A DNA stretch of 64,000 nt from an uncultured Muribaculaceae bacterium (GCA_910588065.1 CAJUPZ010000005.1:1-64000); one strand, 5' to 3'. Positions 1-8,092 are shown, counted from the first letter of the stretch. A program made the numbers and translations. The notes: generated from the sequence alone by a model not told the origin.

Positions 1-6
1 GTTTCT

Positions 7-495
7 CTAATGCAAATTCCTCCTCAAATTTTGCACTTCGATTTGGAATCTACACCTGTGATGGGCATCCACGAGGGTGTCGTTGCGGGTAAGGATGTCT
101 TTGGTCTGCTCTGTCCTGTCCATGAGCAGGGCTACAAAAGCTATCTCGCGCTCTGCGGCTCGGATGTGAGGGGTGATGGTTTCGTCTGTGGCGGTGCAGT
201 ACTTTTTGAGTGCTTCGCGCAGGGTGCCGAGGGTGTCGGCAAGGGTATCGGCTTCGAGTGCGGTGCGCATGAGCAGGCGTGAAATCCGGTCGCGCAGGGC
301 GTTGTTTTTGGGCAGGACTTCTGAGAGTTGGATGCGTTCATTGTCAATGAGGGTCTGCTTCTGGATTTCGAGGTCGCGTATCTGCTGCGCTATTTTTGCG
401 GCTTTAGGGGGGAGCACTGCCTTGCCGCGGGTGAGCTGCAGGTATTGGGCTTGCAGGTCGCGGATTCTGGCGTCTGTTCGTTCAATCGGTGTCAT
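7..495 (-). CDS. Phage hypothetical protein, helical/coiled-coil
   Basis: I do not recognise this 162-residue protein. It is rich in charged heptad-like helices (RIRDLQAQYLQLTRG, AAKIAQQIRDLEIQKQTL), so a coiled-coil or all-helical fold is likely. The frame is open further upstream, but the start chosen (MTPIERTD) gives a 14-base overlap with the preceding gene; the longer N-terminus is Ala/Pro/Ser rich and lies over that gene. It is the last complete gene of the leftward phage block before the window edge. No catalytic motif is visible. Confidence 0.55.
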   Translation of the reverse strand: MTPIERTDARIRDLQAQYLQLTRGKAVLPPKAAKIAQQIRDLEIQKQTLIDNERIQLSEVLPKNNALRDRISRLLMRTALEADTLADTLGTLREALKKYCTATDETITPHIRAAEREIAFVALLMDRTEQTKDILTRNDTLVDAHHRCRFQIEVQNLRRNLH

Positions 496-706
496 GGGTG
501 TTGGTGGTGTGGGTTTTGGTAATTTGAGGTGGCCGTCCGTAGGAGCGCATGAAGATGAGTGCTGAGCGGCAGGCGGCGCGGATGCTGACGCGGTCATCTT
601 CGGTCAGGGGAAAGCCGAGGGTGGCCGCCGGTGCTTTGTGGCGGTAGCGGTCGGGGTCGTCCGGGGTATGCAGCCCGGTGGGGTCGTCAAATTCAGGTAG
701 TGTCAT
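482..706 (-). CDS. Small phage hypothetical protein
   Basis: This is a 74-residue protein of unknown function between the primase-helicase (6 bases upstream) and the coiled-coil protein (short overlap). The middle part (LTEDDRVSIRAACRSALIFMRSYG) looks helical; the C-terminus is Thr/His/Asp rich and of low complexity. The tight spacing supports co-translation with the replication genes. No recognised domain. Confidence 0.5.
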   Translation of the reverse strand: MTLPEFDDPTGLHTPDDPDRYRHKAPAATLGFPLTEDDRVSIRAACRSALIFMRSYGRPPQITKTHTTNTHDTD

Positions 707-712
707 GATTGG

Positions 713-2512
713 TCAGAATGGAACTTGGTTGTCATTTTCGGTCAGGAAGTCTTCATTTGGTGAAAACCGGAAAGAGGATTGGGCATAAGTGGGCGTATCA
801 GACAAAGTCTCACGCAGGTAATTGCGGTCGTCAAATGCAGCTATGGCCGATGGGTCTAAAGAGGGCAGCGGGGCGTAGCGGCCATTTCGGATGTCAAACT
901 TGAAATATGCATCGCCTCCTTCTCCGAGATGCCGGAATTTGACTTTGCTGACTCTGACAAGGGTGTACCCGGCATGACGGTCGCGGTGTACGACTATGCC
1001 GAAGTCGGCTTTGTTGTAGAAGTGGGCCGAGCCGTTGATATTGTACAGCGACGGGATTCCGGCCTCGGAATTGTCTTTGGTTATCTTATGGGGGTGAGCC
1101 ATCAGTATCACCAGCACATCGTTCTTTTGGGCAAAGGTTGTCATCATGTCGAGCTGCCGGGAGATAGTCTGCGTTTCGTTCAGTTTACTATCGAGCTCCT
1201 GCTCAAGTCGGTTGTATGGGTCAATGACAAGGATTTTGATTCCTTTGCGTCTGACAAGAGCCTGAGCCTTGGCAAGAATGTTCGAAAGGGTATTCCCTTC
1301 CTCGGGCATTATATGGAAGAAGTTTTCAGAGAGATACTTTTTTGCAAGGGAGTAGCTCTGGTATGGCATCGAGCCGTTGGCGAGGCGGCACCCGACAATT
1401 TTTTCAATGAGTTTTGTAGCATGGTATGCGATGGGCATATTCTCGGGGGAGAAGAAAGCGGTCTTCAGCCCGTAACGGTTGTTTAGCCTCACACACATCT
1501 CGTCGATAAACTCGGATTTGCCGCTGGAGGGTATGCCTGTGACGACGCACAGACGCTTTGTCTCAAAAGAAATCAGATTGTCAAATGCGGTGTGGCCGAG
1601 GGTCATGCCCTTGCGCAGACCGTGGTTGTAGATGTCGTCAAGGCTCTCCTCGTAGTCATCGACAGTGAATATGCCAGAGATTTTCACATCCTTGGCTTCA
1701 TCAAGCCGGGTCAGCAGAGCCGCTTTACCATACTTCTGCAGGTACTCGTTGGCGTCCTTGCACTCATCGCCAAATGTGACAATCCTGCATCTTTCAGCGC
1801 CGAAGCGTCTGATTAGCTCCTGCCGTAGAGACAGCCCGGCGCTGTCGGTGTCAACAGCGATGTAGATAGTGTCCTTGGTGTCGAACCAGCCCTCCATAAA
1901 TTCATCGAGGAAGGCTGTGTTTTTTGCTCCGTTAGGAACACTGATGACATCCTTGCGCCCGCATTCGATGAAGGACAGACAGTCAATCTCACCTTCGGTT
2001 ATGACGCACTCGGGAGTGTCACGTATGGAGTCGATATTGTATGGCACCAGCTCTGCCTCCGGAATTAGCCGGAAGTGTTTCTTGTTGGTGCGCGACTTCA
2101 CATTCACAAGCTCCCCATCAAGGAAATAGTTGAAGCGAATCACTGTCACTTCCCCGCCATCCTCGGCAACATACTCCTTGCCGACATCAACTTTGGCTGC
2201 CTCAAGTGTAGCCTTGCTTATGCCGCGATTCAGGAAGTATGCCGCCACACTCGGTGCAACCGGTGCGATAGGCCGTGGCTGCGGGCGCTTGTACTCCTTG
2301 GCGGTTGGCGGGCGCTTGCGCCAGTCATCTGACTTGAGGGCGCCGCTCCATCCGCAGTGGTGGCAGTTCCACAGGCCACGGTCAAGGTCTACGGATAGCG
2401 ACTTATCCCCTTTGTTGGAGCGCGTGGGATTGCACTGAGGGCATATGAGCTTTAGCTTACCGGTGCGCCGTCTGTGTGGGATTACTATGCCGTAGTCTTC
2501 AAACTTTTCCAT
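713..2512 (-). CDS. Phage bifunctional DNA primase-helicase (TOPRIM plus DnaB/RecA-like)
   Basis: This 599-residue protein would make primers and unwind DNA at the phage fork. An N-terminal zinc ribbon has CPQC at 24-27 and CHHC at 50-53. A TOPRIM domain follows with EGEID at 173-177 and DTDSAG at 221-226, the acidic metal-binding motifs of primases. The C-terminal RecA-like helicase has Walker A GIPSSGKS at 326-333, Walker B ILVID at 427-431 and a LMAHPHK motif near 470. The order matches T7 gp4/Twinkle-type proteins, and the length is typical. It is encoded 9 bases after the DUF6291-like gene in a leftward operon. Confidence 0.93.
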   Translation of the reverse strand: MEKFEDYGIVIPHRRRTGKLKLICPQCNPTRSNKGDKSLSVDLDRGLWNCHHCGWSGALKSDDWRKRPPTAKEYKRPQPRPIAPVAPSVAAYFLNRGISKATLEAAKVDVGKEYVAEDGGEVTVIRFNYFLDGELVNVKSRTNKKHFRLIPEAELVPYNIDSIRDTPECVITEGEIDCLSFIECGRKDVISVPNGAKNTAFLDEFMEGWFDTKDTIYIAVDTDSAGLSLRQELIRRFGAERCRIVTFGDECKDANEYLQKYGKAALLTRLDEAKDVKISGIFTVDDYEESLDDIYNHGLRKGMTLGHTAFDNLISFETKRLCVVTGIPSSGKSEFIDEMCVRLNNRYGLKTAFFSPENMPIAYHATKLIEKIVGCRLANGSMPYQSYSLAKKYLSENFFHIMPEEGNTLSNILAKAQALVRRKGIKILVIDPYNRLEQELDSKLNETQTISRQLDMMTTFAQKNDVLVILMAHPHKITKDNSEAGIPSLYNINGSAHFYNKADFGIVVHRDRHAGYTLVRVSKVKFRHLGEGGDAYFKFDIRNGRYAPLPSLDPSAIAAFDDRNYLRETLSDTPTYAQSSFRFSPNEDFLTENDNQVPF

Positions 2513-2521
2513 AGAGGGGGA

Positions 2522-3355
2522 TTATTGGTGGACCCATTGGCCGTTGTACCACACATGGGTGTGGCTTGGCGGGTCGGGGGTCCCGACGGGTATGGGCTCA
2601 GTGGAGCCGAGCTGGTGCACGACCCATTCGGTGTTGCTGCGCCGCTCTATTCGAGCCGCCCAGTGCTCGCGTGGGATGGCAGGGGCTTGCGGTTGCTTGC
2701 CATTGCGCCGGAGCCAAGCAAGCGCTTTTTCCTTGATTTGGACGGTGAGGTAGCTGTGTGCTCTGGTCATGTCGGAGAATATGCGCCCGGACAGGCCCCA
2801 GTCGTTGACAAACTCTTTCGCCATTGCTTGCAGATCCTCCATGCCAACGTGCAAGGTCATCATCAATTGTTCGAGCGATGCGCGCCTGGAATCGTCGAAA
2901 TATGTCCTAACTACATCGGCCGCAGCCACCGCCTTTTCTTTTACGTAGTTTTCTTTTAGATCCTTATCATTATCATTATAGTCCCCACTGGGTTGTTTGG
3001 GTGCCATTGGGTTATTTGGCCCCCACTGGGTGCCACTGGGTGCCACTGGGTTATTTGGGTGCCATTGGGCTGTCTTGGCTGACTTGCTATCTTTAGGTTG
3101 TTTCGTTTCATCCGCCGCTACCCCCTTGCGTCCGTTGCTCCGGTTTCTCTCGACAATGCCCTGATATTTGCTTTCATCAAGCTCAAACTGATTCTTGAAG
3201 AACTCAAATGCCATTTCAATGTCCTCCTCTACCGTTGCCTCCCCGTCAATTTGGTATAAGTAAATTGCGCGAAACAATCTGCCGAGTTGCTTGTCTGATA
3301 GCCTTGATATGGGTTTGTAAAAGGATTTATACAAAATGAAACTATCCTTGGCCAT
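2522..3355 (-). CDS. DUF6291-like phage replication accessory protein
   Basis: The 277-residue protein has an N-terminal helical domain (about 1-75) of the DUF6291 type seen in Bacteroidales phages and conjugative elements, including FRAIYLYQIDGEA and FEFFKNQFELD. A linker follows (about 95-130) made of near-repeats such as PNNPVAP and PNNPMAP, encoded by a degenerate minisatellite near 2985-3070. The C-terminal part is uncharacterised. Position directly upstream of the primase-helicase suggests a replisome-organising or helicase-loading role, which is inference. The start overlaps the preceding small gene by 14 bases. Confidence 0.75.
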   Translation of the reverse strand: MAKDSFILYKSFYKPISRLSDKQLGRLFRAIYLYQIDGEATVEEDIEMAFEFFKNQFELDESKYQGIVERNRSNGRKGVAADETKQPKDSKSAKTAQWHPNNPVAPSGTQWGPNNPMAPKQPSGDYNDNDKDLKENYVKEKAVAAADVVRTYFDDSRRASLEQLMMTLHVGMEDLQAMAKEFVNDWGLSGRIFSDMTRAHSYLTVQIKEKALAWLRRNGKQPQAPAIPREHWAARIERRSNTEWVVHQLGSTEPIPVGTPDPPSHTHVWYNGQWVHQ

Positions 3356-3548
3356 AATCTAAGGTATTGTCAATCTCTTTCTTTATGAACATGAAGGCTA
3401 TCTTAGCCAAAGGTCTCAGTACTGGAATTTCGCCCGATTTGGCATACTTTATTATGGCATCGTAAACTTCGTACTTGACCTCCTTTGGCAACTCCGAGAG
3501 TATCTCGTCCCATTCAAGGTTAAATATGAATGTATTTTTTCTTTCCAT
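3342..3548 (-). CDS. Stand-alone DUF6291-like domain protein
   Basis: These 68 residues align by eye with the N-terminal domain of the next gene. Both have an aromatic/hydrophobic strand, a Leu-Pro/Ser helix, an A-I-x-x-Y motif, GE, then AF.F.K and an acidic helix (here ELPKEVKYEVYDAIIKYAKSGEI). It lacks the linker and C-terminal domain. The 14-base overlap with the downstream gene suggests translational coupling. It may be a partner subunit or a leftover of duplication. Confidence 0.65.
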   Translation of the reverse strand: MERKNTFIFNLEWDEILSELPKEVKYEVYDAIIKYAKSGEIPVLRPLAKIAFMFIKKEIDNTLDYGQG

Positions 3549-3560
3549 GAGAAATTGTGT

Positions 3561-3749
3561 TTATTTAGGGAATAACTTTGTCAGCTCGGCCTCTAGCTCG
3601 GGGGTGAACCATGTTTTCTCCCGCAGGTGCAGAATCCAATCTTCAAGAGACTGCTCTGTGGGGTCTATCTCGTAGAATGTCCTCAGCACACCGAACACGA
3701 CTACCGGCAGCCTTATATAGCCGTTGTCTTTGTAAGCGTGGTATCTCAT
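3561..3749 (-). CDS. Small phage hypothetical protein
   Basis: A 62-residue protein of unknown function. Its start codon overlaps the stop region of the RusA-like gene by 4 bases, the common ATGA arrangement of this operon, which supports it being real. The sequence mixes hydrophobic (RLPVVVFGVL) and acidic helical parts (TPELEAELTKLF). No domain is recognised. Confidence 0.5.
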   Translation of the reverse strand: MRYHAYKDNGYIRLPVVVFGVLRTFYEIDPTEQSLEDWILHLREKTWFTPELEAELTKLFPK

Positions 3750-4102
3750 ATCAGTTCAGTTAGGGTGAATTCTATGCGGGGGTTGTCCTTGTCTATGAGT
3801 TTGCGGGCGTGAATCTCAGCACACAGGCGGTCGTTCTTGATAGCTTTGCATGATTGCAGGCAGTCAAGGGTGACTTTGAGCGCGTTGTCAAGGTCGGGGC
3901 GGTCGCTGTTGAAGTACACGTCGACCGATAATTTGAACCGCCGGGTAATGTTGGCGTTGCGGAGCGAGCATTGCATGAAGAAGCTCTCCTCATACTTTTT
4001 TGTGGCGTCAGTCTTGGCGAGGGAGCCGTGGCCGCGGATGGTCACCACCCGGTAAGCGTTGCTTTTACTGGGTGGTTGACCGTGGATAATCTGCCTATTC
4101 AT
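3746..4102 (-). CDS. rusA: RusA-type Holliday junction resolvase
   Basis: This 118-residue protein belongs to the RusA endodeoxyribonuclease family, which cuts Holliday junctions. With the start chosen here (MNRQIIHG), the key residues fall at D70 and D72 (RPDLDN), K76, and D91 (KNDR). These are the positions reported for the catalytic residues of E. coli RusA. The start overlaps the DUF4494 stop by 8 bases (ATGAATAG); a longer frame exists upstream but lies over DUF4494. It belongs with the NinB-like, exonuclease and ssDNA-binding genes upstream as a recombination module. Confidence 0.92.
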   Translation of the reverse strand: MNRQIIHGQPPSKSNAYRVVTIRGHGSLAKTDATKKYEESFFMQCSLRNANITRRFKLSVDVYFNSDRPDLDNALKVTLDCLQSCKAIKNDRLCAEIHARKLIDKDNPRIEFTLTELI

Positions 4103-4538
4103 CTGATGACAGCTTTGCGGGGTAATAGTCAAGTATCGGTGTCTCCACCACCGAGGCTATCTCGTAGTCGGCCATCGTGCCGCGCATCGCTTCCTTGAAG
4201 GAGGCCACGGCCGAGTCGAAGTCGGATGCCTGGACCAGCATGAAGCTGCGTGAGCGCTTTTCGGCGGCGGTGCGCTCGTCGATGGTGATGAAGTCTGTGG
4301 CTATTTTGTAGAAGCGGTTGTCGGCGGAGGAGTCAAGGATCACCTCGGCCAGGCGCGGACGCTTGATGTCGGAGATGGCGAACTCGCCGGAGATGAATGG
4401 GGTGAGCTCCTCTATTGTCCGGGCTTCGGCCTCGGTGTAGCTCAGTGCCTCGAACAGGTAGTGCTCGGTGACGGGGCGCAGCTCTCCGGATTCGGAGATT
4501 TTCTGGTATTTCACAGAAGATAGATAGAAATTGTTCAT
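4095..4538 (-). CDS. DUF4494 domain protein
   Basis: The 147-residue protein has the hallmark DUF4494 core, including YLFEALSYTEAEARTIEEL followed by a GEFAISDIKR motif. The family is common in Bacteroidales phages and mobile elements; its function is unknown. The start at MNNFYLSS matches family length and gives an ATGA overlap with the upstream gene. Its constant place beside RusA and NinB-like genes suggests a role in phage DNA metabolism, which is inference from context. Confidence 0.85.
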   Translation of the reverse strand: MNNFYLSSVKYQKISESGELRPVTEHYLFEALSYTEAEARTIEELTPFISGEFAISDIKRPRLAEVILDSSADNRFYKIATDFITIDERTAAEKRSRSFMLVQASDFDSAVASFKEAMRGTMADYEIASVVETPILDYYPAKLSSDE

Positions 4539-4747
4539 GATTTGTTTCTGATCAGCATGGGTTCTTTGTTGATTGTGATTCGTGCGGTGTATTCGCCGTT
4601 GCGGGCGAGGGTGCGCATACATTCGAGGATGTCGGCTTTGGCCTCCTCTATGATTTCCCGGTACAGGCAGCCTGCCGGCGAGGTGTTGCGCTGCTCTTTT
4701 TCAGCGATGTTGCGCTCTGTGATGTTGCGCACATAGTCAAGTAGCAT
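4535..4747 (-). CDS. Small phage hypothetical protein
   Basis: A 70-residue protein of unknown function. The start MLLDYVRN overlaps the end of the NinB-like gene by 11 bases, and the stop overlaps the DUF4494 start by 4 bases. It has an amphipathic helix (YREIIEEAKADILECMRTL) and a short basic tail. The double overlap supports co-translation within the leftward operon. Confidence 0.5.
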   Translation of the reverse strand: MLLDYVRNITERNIAEKEQRNTSPAGCLYREIIEEAKADILECMRTLARNGEYTARITINKEPMLIRNKS

Positions 4748-5192
4748 ATTGGTCTGCGATGTATCGTTTTGCTTTTTCAATCTCCGCTTCCATGAGCAGC
4801 AGCTGGTCATGCTCCTGCGGCGAGGGTATGTATATGCCGCCCTCCCGGGCCGCCCAGTCGCGGAACCGGTCTATGGCGAGGGTCATCTCCTCTGTAGTGA
4901 GCGCTGCCGATGAGCGGAGCACCTTAATCTCGCCGCGGAAGCGGTCGCTGCGGGTGATGATGAATATGTCGGGGTTGCAGAGCAGTTTGAAGTACTGTGT
5001 CTTGACATATTCAGGCTCGCAGCCTGTCAGCGCGCCGAAGTAGGCGAGGCAGGCGTGGAGATAGCGGTTCTGGCGGACGGTGCGCGGTGGCCGCCTTGCT
5101 TTCAGCTCTATGATGCAGCCCTCGGATATGAGCTTTTCGAGCTGCAGGCGGCTGTTCTGCACGTCCAGTGGATTCGAGAGATTGTAAAGCAT
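4737..5192 (-). CDS. NinB-like phage recombination protein
   Basis: The 151-residue protein resembles lambda NinB/Orf proteins, ssDNA-binding mediators that help load recombinases. Visible support: a basic segment followed by the QNRYLHACLA motif (near 41-50, compare QNRKLWACL in NinB), and a C-terminal region with AIDRFRDWAAREGGIYIPSP, which matches the family pattern of a helix then an aromatic/Pro turn. Similarity is weak, so the name is tentative. It lies 4 bases after the DUF3127 gene. Confidence 0.6.
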   Translation of the reverse strand: MLYNLSNPLDVQNSRLQLEKLISEGCIIELKARRPPRTVRQNRYLHACLAYFGALTGCEPEYVKTQYFKLLCNPDIFIITRSDRFRGEIKVLRSSAALTTEEMTLAIDRFRDWAAREGGIYIPSPQEHDQLLLMEAEIEKAKRYIADQYAT

Positions 5193-5196
5193 GGGG

Positions 5197-5619
5197 TTAG
5201 AACGGGAGGTCGTCGTTTGATTGAGCCGGTGGCGCAGCGGCGGGTGTGGCTTCTGATGCTGTGGCGGCAGCTGCCGTTTCAGGCTGGCGGAGGGCGCGGG
5301 CGGTGACTCTGACAGAGGTGACGTTGATGTCGGTGATTATCTTCTCCTTGTTGCTTTCGGGGTCGCGGTATCGGCGTCCGCGCAGGTAGAAGTCAACACT
5401 CACTATGTCGCCGGGGGTCACGCCGTCCAGCTGGGCGCAGCGGTCGCCGGTGAGGGTGAGCTGCGGGGTGTTGTCGGGGTCGATGGCGGGTTCGCCGGTG
5501 TCGCGGTCAAATGATTGCAGGGCAATCACGAAGTCGCGTTTTGTGAAGGTGTTGCCGCTCTTGGAGGTCAGCTGTGCCGTGGGGTAGATGTACACCACTT
5601 TTCCTGATAGTTTTGCCAT
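5197..5619 (-). CDS. DUF3127 protein, SSB-like OB fold
   Basis: These 140 residues match DUF3127, a small OB-fold-type family that stands in for SSB in many Bacteroidetes elements. The N-terminal beta-rich region (SGKVVYIYPTAQ, RDFVIALQS, GDIVSVDFYLRGR) is followed by an Ala/Pro/Thr-rich linker and an acidic tip DDLPF. That tip is the hallmark of SSB-type proteins that recruit repair and replication partners. It sits between the nuclease and NinB-like genes. ssDNA binding is inferred from family and tail. Confidence 0.8.
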   Translation of the reverse strand: MAKLSGKVVYIYPTAQLTSKSGNTFTKRDFVIALQSFDRDTGEPAIDPDNTPQLTLTGDRCAQLDGVTPGDIVSVDFYLRGRRYRDPESNKEKIITDINVTSVRVTARALRQPETAAAATASEATPAAAPPAQSNDDLPF

Positions 5620-5625
5620 GATGGG

Positions 5626-6486
5626 TTATTGTTGGTTGAATATTTTCTTGTTGGTAATCAAATGCCGGTTGTCCTCGATAAGCCTGATTAGCTCCTCACA
5701 GCGGGCTGTGAGGATGGGAATATCGCGGTCGGGGTCGAAGCTGTAGGATTCGGTGAATGTCTCCCACCGGCCATATTTGTCTATCTGCGCCACGTTGTAC
5801 TCAAACAGGCGGATGGCTGAGCCGTCCATATAGGAGCAGTAAGGGTAGACAAGATGCTGGGAGTTGTTTTTGAACTTGCCGACTGAATAGCTGCCGGTGG
5901 TCTTGAGGTCGTTGATGCTCTGGGGCAGCAGGTAGTCGAGGTTGCCATATACTTCAACATCGCCGTAGGCCGTGGGCAGGATGGCACTTACTCTCTGCTG
6001 GGTGAGCGCTCCTTTATAATAGTTGGCGAATTCGCGGCATAGGCGGATGTCAAACACAAATTCTCTTGAGTTGTACACCGCTTTGATTGCGGTGACTTTG
6101 CCGGCGTCGGGGTTATCGATGTATTCAACATCCGCCCAGCGTTCGTCGGGGTCGCAGCCGTCCACCTGCCCGGTGACTTTGGTGATGACCCCGGGCTCGA
6201 CAACCCGCGATATTATGAATTTGTCGGCGGGCTTGCGCTGCTCCACCATACAGTCAATTATCTCGTTGAACGCGGTGCCTTTGTCGGCGGCCTCGCTGTC
6301 AAAGGGCACTCGGTTGATGCGGTCGATGAGCTGCTGGAACTGCGCCTGTCGGAACTCCTCCGGGGTATGGGGAGGAGTTTCACTCCAGCCCCAGTACTTT
6401 TCCCAGATGGTGTCGCTCTCGACATAGTTCATGAAGGTGTCGAGCAGCGTGCTATAAATTTTGTAGGTTATTCTTTTTTCTTCCAT
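5626..6486 (-). CDS. PD-(D/E)XK nuclease (phage exonuclease-like)
   Basis: The 286-residue protein shows the RecB/Cas4-type nuclease core: a helix with GTAFNEIID near 70-78, GNLDYL at 181-186 (candidate metal ligand D184) and DLKTT at 193-197 (D193, K195). Such proteins in phages act as 5'-3' exonucleases for single-strand annealing recombination, fitting the neighbouring SSB-like and Sak4-like genes. The start codon lies inside the end of the upstream HNH gene (19-base overlap). Substrate polarity cannot be told from sequence. Confidence 0.8.
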   Translation of the reverse strand: MEEKRITYKIYSTLLDTFMNYVESDTIWEKYWGWSETPPHTPEEFRQAQFQQLIDRINRVPFDSEAADKGTAFNEIIDCMVEQRKPADKFIISRVVEPGVITKVTGQVDGCDPDERWADVEYIDNPDAGKVTAIKAVYNSREFVFDIRLCREFANYYKGALTQQRVSAILPTAYGDVEVYGNLDYLLPQSINDLKTTGSYSVGKFKNNSQHLVYPYCSYMDGSAIRLFEYNVAQIDKYGRWETFTESYSFDPDRDIPILTARCEELIRLIEDNRHLITNKKIFNQQ

Positions 6487-7112
6487 ATAAATCCTTTATA
6501 CGTTTTACCTTTGCCTCTACAAAGTCTCGAAATACTCGTAGAAAAATACCCCAATTCTTTCTCCACTTGAAAAGCAGATTCCCATTCCTTAATTAATTCG
6601 CCATTAATGGAATATTGCTGAATTGGGATGCGATTGTTTTTGCCTGCATTTTTTGCATGAAGGATGTTGTCCTTAATTGATAGCCATTCAAGGTTATCGG
6701 CAGAATTATTTGTTTTATCAAAATTCTTATGATTTACGGTGCTGAGATTGTTGGGGTTGGGGATAAAAGCGAGTGCAACTTCTTTATGGACAGAAATTGT
6801 TTTCCTTTTACCATTATGAGATAAGGTCATTCTCATATAGCCATTTGGCGTAGGAGCGGGTATCCGTAGTCTTTCTCTACCCGCATTATCGATATGTTTA
6901 ATCCGACCGAGATTGCTGACCATATATATGCCCTCATAGCCCTTTATATCTCTCCAAATTTCACCAACGTCGTCTTCAACTCTATTTGGAGTTATGAACA
7001 TCATTTTTTCACAAGACTTATAGTGGGAGCAAAGTACGCTTTGTTTGTTTTTATCGCGGTGAAATTCGCTCAAAGATAGTTGACGAATACTTTTCATACA
7101 TTTTTTACACAT
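6468..7112 (-). CDS. HNH homing endonuclease (NUMOD4-HNH-NUMOD1)
   Basis: The 214-residue protein has, in order, an N-terminal Cys-rich segment (CKKC ... C ... C, first 34 residues, possible zinc finger), a NUMOD4 motif (EIWRDIKGYEGIYMVSN), an HNH_3 core (LSTVNHKNFDKTNNSADNLE, with conserved His and Asn residues), and a C-terminal NUMOD1 DNA-binding module (ELIKEWESAFQVEKEL). This is the standard freestanding homing endonuclease layout. Its DNA is clearly more AT-rich than the flanking nuclease gene, suggesting recent insertion. It overlaps the nuclease start by 19 bases. Confidence 0.93.
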   Translation of the reverse strand: MCKKCMKSIRQLSLSEFHRDKNKQSVLCSHYKSCEKMMFITPNRVEDDVGEIWRDIKGYEGIYMVSNLGRIKHIDNAGRERLRIPAPTPNGYMRMTLSHNGKRKTISVHKEVALAFIPNPNNLSTVNHKNFDKTNNSADNLEWLSIKDNILHAKNAGKNNRIPIQQYSINGELIKEWESAFQVEKELGYFSTSISRLCRGKGKTYKGFIWKKKE

Positions 7113-7151
7113 AATTAGTATTTCAATATTAAATGCCAGTCATATAGGATA

Positions 7152-7622
7152 CTAAGCCATTGCGTCATACACAACGTTTAATTTTTGAAAGAAGGTCGCC
7201 TCAGCTTCTTTCTTCATCTCGGCTCTCAAGAAGTCGCGGCAGGCGCGAACTATCTTCATAAAGAGTACCATTTCAATCGGTTGAACTTTCCCAATAGGCG
7301 TCGTCATTACCCGCGGTATATATTTTTCAACTGCGCGCCAGTTTACGTTTTTGGGATTTCGATTGCCAAATTTTATGCCGTCGAAATAGAAGTGCGACTT
7401 TATCTTTGATGCCATAGTGCCTATAAGTAACTTTTGAAAACGAGTTTTCTTGTCGCAGAAAAACACATATTCACCAGGGTTACAATACACTTTTGCCGCC
7501 TCTACGAGTTCAAGGAACGCAACTTCACGAAATAGCACATGAGGTTGAAACTCGGCGCACAAGTCGATGACTTGGCAATATTGCTTCACGGTGAGACCGT
7601 TTATGCGTCTTGTCGTTCTCAT
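7152..7622 (-). CDS. Phage hypothetical protein
   Basis: A 156-residue protein I do not recognise. The start MRTTRRINGLTVKQ is 2 bases after the DUF2693 stop, indicating coupled translation. The C-terminal third is helical and basic/acidic mixed (MKIVRACRDFLRAEMKKEAEA). There is no signal peptide or obvious enzyme motif. Its place directly after DUF2693 behind the XRE-controlled promoter makes it an early gene. Confidence 0.6.
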   Translation of the reverse strand: MRTTRRINGLTVKQYCQVIDLCAEFQPHVLFREVAFLELVEAAKVYCNPGEYVFFCDKKTRFQKLLIGTMASKIKSHFYFDGIKFGNRNPKNVNWRAVEKYIPRVMTTPIGKVQPIEMVLFMKIVRACRDFLRAEMKKEAEATFFQKLNVVYDAMA

Positions 7623-7624
7623 AG

Positions 7625-7954
7625 TCAATATATTTTTACGAGATTGCATTTTTTGAAGCAGCGCCACTCTTCTTTTTCTGTGTCGAAGTACACCTGCACG
7701 CCATCGTTAGGCTTGCGACCGGTACTCTGGGTGGCGGGCACTCTGTCACTCATCAGCGTGCCGAACGCCTGACGAAGCGAGCCGTCGACTTTTTTGAAGT
7801 AGAACTCAACGATACGGTCTGAGAGCTGCACGCGCAACTTGATGTTAGCCCATGCGCATTTCATGGCGTCGCTCATGCTCATGCCGTTTTTTCTTACGAA
7901 AGCCCATGCGAGACTCATAATCTCACTCAGTTGGTTTTTTCTGTCTTTGCTCAT
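7625..7954 (-). CDS. DUF2693 / SH3-fold-like protein
   Basis: The 109-residue protein fits DUF2693: a helix with SEIMSLAWAFVRKNGMSMSD, then a beta-rich part (VEFYFKKVDGSLRQAFGTL) and a GRKPNDGVQVYFDTEKEEWR tail. The family is widespread in Bacteroidales mobile elements and lacks an experimentally known role. A longer frame upstream would add a hydrophobic segment across the promoter region and is rejected. It is the first gene downstream of the leftward promoter and of the GTATAA-N6-TTATAC palindrome. Confidence 0.8.
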   Translation of the reverse strand: MSKDRKNQLSEIMSLAWAFVRKNGMSMSDAMKCAWANIKLRVQLSDRIVEFYFKKVDGSLRQAFGTLMSDRVPATQSTGRKPNDGVQVYFDTEKEEWRCFKKCNLVKIY

Positions 7955-7987
7955 TCTTTTATATTTTATGTGGGTACTTAGATGGCA

Positions 7988-7995
7988 CAAAGGTA
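7988..7995 (-). promoter_or_regulatory. Leftward promoter -7 element (TACCTTTG)
   Basis: The minus strand reads TACCTTTG, a match to the Bacteroidetes TAnnTTTG element, 34 bases upstream of the DUF2693 start. The 18-bp palindrome at 7993-8010 overlaps its upstream edge, so a bound repressor would block the promoter. Confidence 0.65.
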
Positions 7996-8010
7996 TAATC
8001 AAAATTATAC
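7993..8010. promoter_or_regulatory. Operator-like palindrome OL (GTATAA-N6-TTATAC)
   Basis: The perfect inverted repeat GTATAATCAAAATTATAC overlaps the leftward -7 element. The same half-sites with the same 6-base spacer recur at 8058-8075. It is a probable binding site for the XRE protein encoded at 8124; binding is inferred. Confidence 0.65.
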
Positions 8011-8057
8011 ACCACAAAATAAAAACACCATCGAAATTATACATTTAACATTATTTA

Positions 8058-8075
8058 GTATAACTGTGATTATAC
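8058..8075. promoter_or_regulatory. Operator-like palindrome OR (GTATAA-N6-TTATAC)
   Basis: The second copy reads GTATAACTGTGATTATAC, near the -33 region of the rightward XRE promoter (-7 at 8093-8100). A further half-site (AATTATACA) lies at 8035-8043. The arrangement suits repression of the leftward operon together with autoregulation. Confidence 0.62.
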
Positions 8076-8092
8076 ACCTTATTATAAAAGAG

